NCBI GenBank assembly: GCA_019636475.1 | Contig: JAHBXN010000001.1 | Span: forward strand, 620,001-684,000 | Length of the DNA stretch: 64,000 nucleotides | Direction of reading: 5' to 3' | Origin: Phycisphaerae bacterium | Lineage (GTDB): Bacteria > Planctomycetota > Phycisphaerae > UBA1845 > UTPLA1 | Shown here: piece by piece, positions 1-7,778 of the stretch | How the letters are laid out: every line of letters starts with the position of its first letter | How positions within the stretch are numbered: the first letter of the stretch is position 1 | Translations under genes and position numbers: made by a program | The notes under the pieces: generated by a model | Seen by the model: the letters and a program-made list of their open reading frames with translations, nothing else | What the model was told of the DNA's origin: nothing | Database searches by the model: none

Positions 1-732
1 CTCGCCGGTCCGACCGGCAGCGGGAAAACCACGACGCTGTATACGGCCCTCAAGGGCATTAACGCCGAGACGCGCAATATCATCACAATCGAGGACCCGG
101 TCGAATACGAACTCGCGAATACGACGCAAATATCGATCGACCCACGTCACAACCTCACCTTCTCTTCGGTGCTCAGCTCAGTCCTGCGCCAGGACCCGGA
201 CGTCATTCTCGTCGGCGAAATTCGTGACCAGGAGACGGCCAAGATGGCGATGCAGGCCGCCACGACCGGTCATCTCGTCCTGACGACGATCCATGCCCGT
301 GACACCGTGGGAACGATCTTTCGCCTGCTCGATCTGGGCGTCGAGCCGTTCCTGATCGCCAGCGCGGTCACGATGTGTATTTCACAGCGGCTGGTGCGGA
401 CCCTCTGCGACAACTGCAAGCGTCCCTTCAAGCCCGACGCGGCCATGATCCGCGCGATGAAAATCGAAGGCCGGCAGTATGGCCATTTCTACGACGCCGT
501 GGGTTGCAAGAAGTGCATGAACGTCGGCTATCGCGGCCGGACGGCGCTTTTTGAAATGCTGATGTTCAATCCACAGCTCCGCGACGTGATTCTCACCAGA
601 CCGACCATTTCCGATATTCGCAAGGCCGCCGGAGAGTGGATGTTTGAAACGCTGACCGAGTGCGGATTTCGGTATGTGATGGAAGGTAAAACCACTTTTC
701 AGGAGGTCGACCGGGTATCGGGAATGGCCTAG
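1..732 (+). CDS. PulE/GspE/PilB-family secretion or pilus ATPase, C-terminal part (cut by window start)
   Basis: Hexameric ATPase that powers a type II secretion system or type IV pilus at the cytoplasmic face of the inner membrane. The frame is open from base 1, so 243 residues of the C-terminal half are visible and the N-terminal domain lies outside. The motifs are canonical: Walker A GPTGSGKTTT at the very edge, the Asp-box region ITIEDPVEY, Walker B DPDVILVGEIRD, His-box TGHLVLTTIHARD, and a zinc finger with CDNCK and CKKCMNVGYRGR. The active enzyme is followed 171 bp later by a degenerate paralogue on the same strand, which suggests the two work together. GspE and PilB cannot be told apart without the N-terminus and the neighbouring genes. 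Confidence 0.95.
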   Translation, partial: LAGPTGSGKTTTLYTALKGINAETRNIITIEDPVEYELANTTQISIDPRHNLTFSSVLSSVLRQDPDVILVGEIRDQETAKMAMQAATTGHLVLTTIHARDTVGTIFRLLDLGVEPFLIASAVTMCISQRLVRTLCDNCKRPFKPDAAMIRAMKIEGRQYGHFYDAVGCKKCMNVGYRGRTALFEMLMFNPQLRDVILTRPTISDIRKAAGEWMFETLTECGFRYVMEGKTTFQEVDRVSGMA

Positions 733-903
733 CCAGTGTCAGGGCGTCCGCCCCGGCGGGACCGCACAACGCCCGAAAACCAGTCCGCCAGGGTTGAAGC
801 CTGCAATCGCCTTTTGCCGTTCCAATCTCGGCGGTCATTCCTTACAATCATTCGATTCAAGCCGACCGAAACCGAGCACCAGACCTGAAACCGAAAAACG
901 CTA

Positions 904-2601
904 ATGACAGACCAATTTGTCCCTGACCGACTCGTTTCGCCCTTGCTCGCGGCGCTGCCGACCGACGAGGGGGGCTATTTCGCGATCTGGAAGATCATCA
1001 TCTACGCGTTGTGCGTCGTCCTCTGGGCGCACACGGCGGCGTGGTCGGATAAAGACTTGCGCCTGCTCCGGGTCCCACTGGGGTTCTGGGTGCCAGCGAT
1101 CTTTTTTTCGGGCGTGCTCGGCCTCGTGCTCTGGCTGGTCATTCCTCTTTACTTTGTCGGCATCCTGATCTTCGCCGTGACGTTCGGTCCGGCGGCTATT
1201 TCATATGTCGTGTTTCGGAATCGCCGCGTGGCTCCGGCCAAGACCGTTTTGACATCCGCGCACATCAAGCGAATCGCCTCGGGGCGATCGAAAGAGAGCA
1301 CGGAGGAGGCCCTCAGCGGCAAAGACCGCACGCGCATCAAAGGACCGGACGGTAAGCAGCCGGCCTGGCCGACGGATCCGACTGAGCACGCGGCGTACCA
1401 GGCGACGCAGGACCTGCTGTTCGACTCAATCTGGCGGCGTGCGAGCGATGTGCTGATTGACATGATTCCCAACGAGCCGCTCAAGATCATGTACAAAATC
1501 GACGGAGTCGATCGCACGCGGGATCCGCTCGACCCGGAAACCGCGCCGCGCGTCATCGGCCATCTGAAGCGCATCTCGGGGCTCAATGTTGAGGAACATC
1601 GTCGCCCGCAACAGGGCAAGTTCAAGGCGACCATCGGCGCTGGAGCCGGCGCGGAGCGGACGGTGGATGTCGATGTGAAAACGTCGGGCAGCACCGCGGG
1701 CGAGCGAATGCTCCTCAAGATGTTCTCAGAGGAAGCGAAATTCCGGATTCCTGATCTGGGGTTCACCAAGGCGCAACTGCCCGTATTTGAGGAAGCGATT
1801 CAACAGCCCAAGGGTGTCGTCATCGTAAGCGGCCCCCGCGGCAGCGGTGTTACGAGCAGCCTTTACGCGATCCTCCGCTCGCACGACGCCTTCATGCAGA
1901 ACATCCACTCGCTCGAATTGTCCAAATCAATGGACCTCGAGAACATCACTCAACACGTCTACGACAGCTCAGACGGCACGGTCAGCTTCGGTCGTCGATT
2001 CCGATCGATCCTTCGGACCGAGCCGGACATCGTCATGGCGGGCGACACTCCCGATGCGGAGACGGCGGCCCTTGCGGCGGCAGCAGGCCGCCAGGGCAAA
2101 AAAGTCTATCTGGGCATGAACGCGAGCGACACATTCGTGGCACTGCGGCGATACCTGCAAAGCGTCAACGACAACGCCCTCGCCGCATCAAGCCTCATCG
2201 CGATTACCAGCCAGCGTCTGGCGCGCGTACTCTGTGCGCAATGTCGACGCGCCTACAAGCCGGACCCGAACCTGCTGAAGAAGGCCAACCTGGCTGAGAA
2301 TGAGAATCGCCCATTTTACAAGCCGCCCAATCCCGACGAGATCGAGGTCGATAAACAAGGTAATCCGATACTCTGTCCGGCCTGCCAGGGATCGGGATAC
2401 ATCGGACGGACGGCGATCATCGAGTTGTTCGTGCCGGATCAGGAAATCCGCAACATGGTTGCGCAAGGCGCGCCGCTGCCAAGCATCAAGGCGGAGGCTC
2501 GCAAACGCGGCATGCTTTACCTCCAGGAAGTCGGCTTGCACAAAGTGTATGAGGGCCAGACGGCGATTGCCGAAATCCTCCGCGTAACCAAGGAAGCCTG
2601 A
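904..2601 (+). CDS. Membrane-anchored, degenerate PulE/GspE-type ATPase (probable pseudo-ATPase)
   Basis: A 565-residue paralogue of the preceding ATPase. Residues about 25-110 hold two or three hydrophobic segments, which ordinary GspE/PilB proteins lack. The ATPase core begins near residue 160. The Walker A position reads GPRGSGVTSS (residues about 310-319), so the invariant lysine is valine. The Walker B region reads EPDIVMAGDTPDAET, with the usual GEIRD lost, and the His-box reads GMNASD without histidine. The C-terminal zinc finger (CAQCRR and CPACQGSGYIGR) and the flanking fold are kept. The ORF is intact, so this is not simple gene decay. I infer a protein unable to hydrolyse ATP that may tether or regulate the active motor. 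ATG start; no strong ribosome site seen. Confidence 0.9.
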   Translation: MTDQFVPDRLVSPLLAALPTDEGGYFAIWKIIIYALCVVLWAHTAAWSDKDLRLLRVPLGFWVPAIFFSGVLGLVLWLVIPLYFVGILIFAVTFGPAAISYVVFRNRRVAPAKTVLTSAHIKRIASGRSKESTEEALSGKDRTRIKGPDGKQPAWPTDPTEHAAYQATQDLLFDSIWRRASDVLIDMIPNEPLKIMYKIDGVDRTRDPLDPETAPRVIGHLKRISGLNVEEHRRPQQGKFKATIGAGAGAERTVDVDVKTSGSTAGERMLLKMFSEEAKFRIPDLGFTKAQLPVFEEAIQQPKGVVIVSGPRGSGVTSSLYAILRSHDAFMQNIHSLELSKSMDLENITQHVYDSSDGTVSFGRRFRSILRTEPDIVMAGDTPDAETAALAAAAGRQGKKVYLGMNASDTFVALRRYLQSVNDNALAASSLIAITSQRLARVLCAQCRRAYKPDPNLLKKANLAENENRPFYKPPNPDEIEVDKQGNPILCPACQGSGYIGRTAIIELFVPDQEIRNMVAQGAPLPSIKAEARKRGMLYLQEVGLHKVYEGQTAIAEILRVTKEA

Positions 2602-2674
2602 GGTGGCGGATTCGGCCGCTGCTGCGGCATCGTCAATCCGGGGCATGGCCCCACGCCTCATTTGAAATTACTGG

Positions 2675-4489
2675 GTGACTGCGATGCTTTTTTCTCTCGT
2701 CGTGTTTCTCATGGTCGTACTGGTTGGAGCCTTCTGGACCTATCAGGGCTTCTTCAGCGCGCTGATCATGTTCTTTGAGTCGGTGATTGCCTGCATGCTG
2801 GCTTTCGGCTTCTTCGAACCGGTCGCCGGAATGGCTGACGGTTCGCTCGGCGGCCCCGGAATCGAGCAGCCAGTCAGCTTCATGGTCATCTTCCTTGCCG
2901 CCCTGGGGATCATGCGCACAGCAACGGATAAATTGATTCACGGGACCGTCACGTTTCCTCCCGCCGTCGATCGCGCTGGCGCGGCTGTGGCAGGATTCTT
3001 CGCAGGGATGATCATCATCGGGAGCACATTGACAGCGATCCAGATGTTTCCGATCGGTTCCGCGATGTTCGGCTTTGAACGCTATTCGGTCGATGCCAAT
3101 GGCCGCACGCGAAAACACAGTCTGGGTGTTGTTCGACCGGACGAATTTGTCTGCTGGCTGGTGTCGGCCTTGTCCAACGATCGTTTCGGGGGCGACGTGC
3201 GATTCTCGGAATCGAAGCCGAACTACATTCAGTCACTTTATTCGTCCCGCGCGGTTCCGGCGAGCGAAGAGCGCATCTTCGTCAAACCCGGCGACATCAA
3301 AGTCAATGCCATGTGGCAAGCAAGTGAGATCGACAAACCCACGCACGGAGTGGAAGACAACACGCTGGTCCGCAACTATGCGTCCCATGGCCCCGAGGGA
3401 GCCAACACGACCTTCCTCATCTGCAATGTGTCGATCAACAAAGGCGCTTCCGGCGAAAAGTCGAATGGGGAAATCCGATTCCGTGTTCCGCAATTCAGGC
3501 TGGTTGGCCCGCCGCGACAGGATGGCGTTGGCGGCCCGCCATCGGTCTACATGGCCTGCGGCATGACCGACCTTTATACGCACCGCAAGCTCGGACCGAC
3601 GGCAGTGACGACGGATCAGCGAAAGCGGCTCTGCCTGTTTGGGCCGCTCACGGACTTCATCCTCGGAGACAAGTTCACGAACGTCGTGTCGGATGGCGAC
3701 AGTTTCAAGTTTGATGTCGCGTTCGAAGTGCCTCAGGACTTCCAGCCGTGGTATCTGGAGTTCAAGCGCGGTGGTCGCTTCGATTTGACGGGCAAGAAGC
3801 TATTGAAGGAGCCGCCGTCGTATGCGTCACGTCCCCTTGGTCAGGGCGGCAAGCAGGGCAAAGTCAAGCGGCAGGAGAATAAGCTCGTTGGCGCAGCGCC
3901 CGGAGGAGCCCTTCACGTCGCCGATGCAATTGAAGAACGCACCGGGGTGTCGGATGACATTCCGATCCCCCTTGAAAAGAATGACCCTGTGATTGCAAAG
4001 CACCTGTTCCAGGGCAAGCTCGGTGGTGATGATTGTCAATTCTGGTACGAGCCAAAGCCGTATGTGCTGGAGCCGAGCGATCGGGTCGAGAAATTCTCTG
4101 TGCCCGAGGACAAGCGAATGGTCCAGATCGGTGCGGAAGTTCTCAAGCAGAGCAATATGTACTCCCGCGCCATCGGGTTCGCCAACCGCGTGACGGCGCA
4201 GATCCAGATCACGGACACGGAAGGCAACGCCTACTTCGCCATCGGGCAATATGCCGCCGTTGAAATCGAGGGCACCTTCAAGATCGAGATCCAGTACTAC
4301 CCGAACGCCGAGGTTCCCGAACGCTGCCTGAAGAAGCCGACGAAGGTCACCCACAGCCTAATGACAAAGGCCGGCCCCGAGAACACGCGGTTCGGATACC
4401 TGTTCCTCGTTCCTCCAGGCGTGAAGATTGTCAGCTTCAATGCGGGCAGCGGGAAGTCGCAGGAACTGGACATCGAGGTACCGAACTAA
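2675..4489 (+). CDS. CvpA-like membrane protein with large soluble C-terminal region
   Basis: A 604-residue protein whose first 130 residues contain four hydrophobic segments (about residues 5-23, 28-47, 65-82 and 100-120). Their layout resembles CvpA, a small membrane protein linked to colicin V production and envelope function. The remaining 470 residues are soluble, beta-rich in appearance, with no motif I recognise. It follows the degenerate secretion ATPase by 73 bp on the same strand and precedes an HtrA protease, so co-expression is likely. Start codon is GTG at 2675; ATG at 2684 is an equally possible start. Function unknown; the CvpA link is from the membrane layout only. Confidence 0.8.
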   Translation: MTAMLFSLVVFLMVVLVGAFWTYQGFFSALIMFFESVIACMLAFGFFEPVAGMADGSLGGPGIEQPVSFMVIFLAALGIMRTATDKLIHGTVTFPPAVDRAGAAVAGFFAGMIIIGSTLTAIQMFPIGSAMFGFERYSVDANGRTRKHSLGVVRPDEFVCWLVSALSNDRFGGDVRFSESKPNYIQSLYSSRAVPASEERIFVKPGDIKVNAMWQASEIDKPTHGVEDNTLVRNYASHGPEGANTTFLICNVSINKGASGEKSNGEIRFRVPQFRLVGPPRQDGVGGPPSVYMACGMTDLYTHRKLGPTAVTTDQRKRLCLFGPLTDFILGDKFTNVVSDGDSFKFDVAFEVPQDFQPWYLEFKRGGRFDLTGKKLLKEPPSYASRPLGQGGKQGKVKRQENKLVGAAPGGALHVADAIEERTGVSDDIPIPLEKNDPVIAKHLFQGKLGGDDCQFWYEPKPYVLEPSDRVEKFSVPEDKRMVQIGAEVLKQSNMYSRAIGFANRVTAQIQITDTEGNAYFAIGQYAAVEIEGTFKIEIQYYPNAEVPERCLKKPTKVTHSLMTKAGPENTRFGYLFLVPPGVKIVSFNAGSGKSQELDIEVPN

Positions 4490-4598
4490 CCTGGTCCGAG
4501 CGATCTGTGAGCGCGTCCTGAGCGCCGCGCTCGAGGTTCCCGCCCCTGTGCAAGGCCCACTGTGGGCACTCGGTACTTTCGGATGGAGCCGATGGACC

Positions 4599-6200
4599 GT
4601 GAGCAACTTTCAGTCAGATCAAAATCCGCGTGAGCACGTCGTTCTATTCCAACGGGCGTCGTGGAACCGCGCGCCGTCTGACCGACGCCCGTTGATTCGT
4701 CAGCGTCGCCGGATGGGACATGGTCTGGGATGCGCGGCATGTGCCGCAGCCATCGGATTTCTGTCCTGCCTTCCACGGACCGCGGCCGAAGACGGCTCGC
4801 CGCCCGAATCACCGACGACGAGCCGCTCGACATCTCAACCGGCCGGGGAACCGGCTGCCGAAGAGACGCCGGGAACTAACGACATCGCCATCCTGCTCGA
4901 AGGCGAGGATCTGCTCCGCCGGGTTCAAAACGCCGTTTCCTCGCTTGTTCGAAAAGTCGAGCCCAGCGTCGTAACCATTCAGGCCGATCGCAATCCGTCC
5001 GGGCTTGGGCAACGCGACGATTGGGCCCCGCGCGCGTGGATCAGTACCGGCGCCGGTGTGATAATCCGCGACGACGGCATGATCCTCACCAGCCAGCACG
5101 TCATCGACAAAGCGACACGAATCAACGTTGTTCTACACGACGGCCGCTCCATCCGAGCCATGCCCATCGCCGAGGATCGCCGTGCTGATCTGGCGGTGAT
5201 CCGGATTCAGTCGGAAAATCTACGCGCGGCGGACCTGGCGGAGGACGACTCGGCGCGGCGCGGCCACATCGTCGTCGCGCTGGGAAATCCACTTGGGCTT
5301 TCGGGCGACGGACAGGCAGCCGTCAGCCATGGGATCATCAGTGCGATCGGACGCCCGCTTCCGGAGAACTTCGGCCGTGACGAAGACCGGTATTACGGCG
5401 ACATGATTCAGACGACGGCGCCGATCAATCCGGGCAATTCGGGCGGCCCCCTCATTGATGTGCGCGGCCGGGTGATCGGCATCATCACGGCGGTCAGCAC
5501 GCGGTCAGACGGTCACGACGGCATCGGTTTCGCAGTGCCGATCAACCGACACACGCGATCCATCATCAATAAGCTCCTCCGCGGCCAGCAGGTCGAATAT
5601 GGCTATCTGGGGGTGGAGGTAGAGCCGATCGATGAACGACGGCGCGCGGTGGCGGCCCTGCCGTCCGGCGAGGGCGTGGTCATCACGACCGTGTTCCCGG
5701 GCGGCCCGGCGGAGCGTGCCGGCGTTCGCGGAGGGGACGTCGTGGCGAGCGTCAACGGCGAGGCGATCAAGTCGGTGGAGCACTTCGTCCGAACAATCGG
5801 CTCACTCGGTCCGAACCATGTGGTCGGCCTGAACTATGTGCGTAACGGCAAGCAACGAACCGCAAGAATCACGCTGGTACGGCGGCCATCCGCGGATCCC
5901 AAGCCGCTGCCGGATGTGATGATTTCGTTCCGTGGCGCGGAACTTGGGACGGTGCCGCAGTCAACACGACTGATCGCGAACCTGCCGGACAACGCGCTGC
6001 TGGTTCTGCGAGTGGATGCGGATTCCCCGGCCGACCGATCGGGCCTGACGCCCGGCGACATCATCGTGCGTATCAACGGCCAACCGCTCACCGAGGAATC
6101 GATCTCGGCGCTCAAAGAGGACGGCGCCGACGTATTGCTGGGAATGGGCAACGGTGGGTCGGTCGTCGTGAGCAGCCGTCGCGGCCGCCCTTCGAGATAA
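4599..6200 (+). CDS. HtrA/DegP-type trypsin-like serine protease with two PDZ domains
   Basis: Exported envelope protease or chaperone that degrades misfolded proteins. With the start used here, the catalytic triad is His167 (TSQHVI), Asp197 (RADLAVIRI) and Ser281 (NPGNSGGPLID). Two PDZ domains follow (about residues 320-430 and 445-525), the first with a clear GYLGVEVEPI start. A hydrophobic stretch preceded by RQRRR forms a signal peptide or anchor at about residues 40-55. The start is uncertain: GTG 4599 has GGAG ten bases upstream, TTG 4692 and ATG 4713 give a shorter leader but no ribosome site, and the open frame runs up to 4428 inside the previous gene. Position after the CvpA-like gene suggests one envelope operon. 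Confidence 0.9.
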   Translation: MSNFQSDQNPREHVVLFQRASWNRAPSDRRPLIRQRRRMGHGLGCAACAAAIGFLSCLPRTAAEDGSPPESPTTSRSTSQPAGEPAAEETPGTNDIAILLEGEDLLRRVQNAVSSLVRKVEPSVVTIQADRNPSGLGQRDDWAPRAWISTGAGVIIRDDGMILTSQHVIDKATRINVVLHDGRSIRAMPIAEDRRADLAVIRIQSENLRAADLAEDDSARRGHIVVALGNPLGLSGDGQAAVSHGIISAIGRPLPENFGRDEDRYYGDMIQTTAPINPGNSGGPLIDVRGRVIGIITAVSTRSDGHDGIGFAVPINRHTRSIINKLLRGQQVEYGYLGVEVEPIDERRRAVAALPSGEGVVITTVFPGGPAERAGVRGGDVVASVNGEAIKSVEHFVRTIGSLGPNHVVGLNYVRNGKQRTARITLVRRPSADPKPLPDVMISFRGAELGTVPQSTRLIANLPDNALLVLRVDADSPADRSGLTPGDIIVRINGQPLTEESISALKEDGADVLLGMGNGGSVVVSSRRGRPSR

Positions 6201-6289
6201 ACGATTGGGTATTCGGCCGATCGTAATCCCGGCCCCGTGCCGAGCCGACGAATCGTCCGCTCAACACGGGGTGCCGACAAACAGATTTC

Positions 6290-6625
6290 CTACTGGCGTG
6301 AACCTGACGGTCGCCGCCTGATGTCGCGACGGCGCTCGAAGGTGTCGCGAATGCGCCGGGCGAGGCGATCCGCCGCTCGGCTCACGGCAGTCTCTGTTTC
6401 AGCGTCAATGACGTCAACAATCACGGACCCGGATGATTTCAAACGCGCTTCCAGGCTACAGTGGCGATCCAAGCCACCGCGTGGGCCATTTTCATCCGAC
6501 AGCACCGCGCGAACCTCGGTTAATCGGGAAGCAAACCGCCCGAGTGCATAGGCGAGCCTGCGCTCGATCCACTCACGAAGCTGGGTGTTGATCCTCATGT
6601 TGCGCGTCTGAAGCACCAGATTCAT
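6290..6625 (-). CDS. HPF/RaiA-family ribosome hibernation-type protein (short form)
   Basis: A 111-residue basic protein with the beta-alpha fold pattern of ribosome hibernation/interface factors, which bind the 30S subunit and silence ribosomes in stationary phase. Seen: an opening strand (LVLQTRNMRI), a helix (REWIERRLAYAL), the family-like stretch LSDENGPRGGLD, a second strand and helix ending in RRAADRLARRI-like basic sequence. It lacks the long-form C-terminal dimerisation domain. The frame is open to 6670, but ATG 6625 has GGAGG seven bases upstream and is clearly the start. It is divergent from the LysR gene, with an inverted repeat in the shared intergenic region. Confidence 0.75.
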   Translation of the reverse strand: MNLVLQTRNMRINTQLREWIERRLAYALGRFASRLTEVRAVLSDENGPRGGLDRHCSLEARLKSSGSVIVDVIDAETETAVSRAADRLARRIRDTFERRRDIRRRPSGSRQ

Positions 6626-6703
6626 GTCTGACCTCCATCTGAAGCGGAGCAGGATCATTCCTGCTCTCACTGTAATATACGGATTGCCCGACAGATCTGT
6701 TTC

Positions 6704-6731
6704 ATAGATAATCTAAATCGTGTTTATCTAT
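6704..6731. promoter_or_regulatory. Inverted repeat ATAGATAA-N12-TTATCTAT, probable operator
   Basis: A perfect 8-bp inverted repeat (6704-6711 and 6724-6731) with half-site centres 20 bp apart, about two helical turns, fitting a dimeric regulator. It sits in an AT-rich patch between the hibernation factor and the LysR gene and overlaps a TATAAA box at 6729-6734 that could be a -10 element for the LysR gene. LysR proteins often bind such sites beside their own gene, so autoregulation is a fair inference. Confidence 0.5.
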
Positions 6732-6809
6732 AAAATAGAATGATTGCCGGCGGCCGAATCACGGTCCTTTTGCACGCGATAATCGGGCCGGTGAACCCAG
6801 GAATCCCCC

Positions 6810-7709
6810 ATGATCGAACTGAACTATCTTCACCTGCAACATTTCTGGGCCGTCGCACGCGAGGGCAGCATCGCCGCGGCCCAACGAAAGCTGATGATTT
6901 CCCAGTCGACGCTCTCCATGCAGATTCGCGATCTTGAGGCCGCTCTCAAGGCAACCCTGTTCCACCGGCGCGGACGAAAGCTCGTTCTCACTGCGGCTGG
7001 CAAGGTGGCCTTTCGATATGCCGATGACATCTTCACGTTGGGACGCGAGTTGATCGACTCGCTTTCCGGTCGTATAACGCGCGGCCCCCTTCCGTTTCTG
7101 GTGGGCGTGGCCGACGCGATACCCAAGGTGGTTGCATACCGTCTGCTTCGTCCGGCGCTTGAACTGCCTGAGCCGATCACCCTATCTTGCGTGGAGGGGC
7201 GACCCGCCGCCCTGCTTGCCCAGCTTTCAGACAACGAACTCGACGTGGTGATACTTGATTCGCCGCTCGCGCCGACCGTGCGCGGACGTGCGTTCGGACA
7301 CCTGCTCGGTGAATGCGGTGTCGGCATATTCGGCGCGCAAGCGTTAGCGCGAAACTGTCAGCGGGAGTTTCCGAAATCGCTCGACGGACAACCGTTCGTT
7401 CTGCCTGCCAGGTCGTCGACGCTTCGTGCGGGCCTCGATCACTGGTTCGAGAAATCCGGCATCAGGCCGCGCGTCGTGGGCGAATTCGAGGACTCCGCCT
7501 TGTTGAATGTGTTCGGCCAGCACGGTGTCGGCTTGTTTGCAATGCCGACGGTCGTCGCGCGCGACCTGCGCCGACTACATGGTGTGATTCCCGTGGGCCG
7601 GGTGCCGGATATCAAGGAGCGTTTCTTTGCAGTCTCCGTTGATCGAACGTTCGCGCACCCGGCTGTGGGAGCGATCGCCCGACAAGCGAAAGAGGTGATC
7701 TTCACTTGA
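6810..7709 (+). CDS. nhaR: LysR-family transcriptional regulator, NhaR-like
   Basis: A 299-residue DNA-binding regulator. The N-terminal winged helix-turn-helix spans residues about 3-62 (LQHFWAVAREGSIAAA, then SQSTLSMQIRDLE). The segment FRYADDIFTLGRELIDSL just after it matches NhaR, the activator of Na+/H+ antiporter genes in enterobacteria. The rest is a periplasmic-binding-protein-like effector domain. No antiporter gene is visible nearby, so the target is unknown; the closest candidate is the divergent hibernation gene or its own promoter. The symbol reflects subfamily resemblance, not proven function. Confidence 0.8.
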   Translation: MIELNYLHLQHFWAVAREGSIAAAQRKLMISQSTLSMQIRDLEAALKATLFHRRGRKLVLTAAGKVAFRYADDIFTLGRELIDSLSGRITRGPLPFLVGVADAIPKVVAYRLLRPALELPEPITLSCVEGRPAALLAQLSDNELDVVILDSPLAPTVRGRAFGHLLGECGVGIFGAQALARNCQREFPKSLDGQPFVLPARSSTLRAGLDHWFEKSGIRPRVVGEFEDSALLNVFGQHGVGLFAMPTVVARDLRRLHGVIPVGRVPDIKERFFAVSVDRTFAHPAVGAIARQAKEVIFT

Positions 7710-7778
7710 TGGCGTGAACCGCACCGTATGCCGCCAAGCCGATTGCACGCCGTTTGAACCAGCATGACCCGGGCCTGC

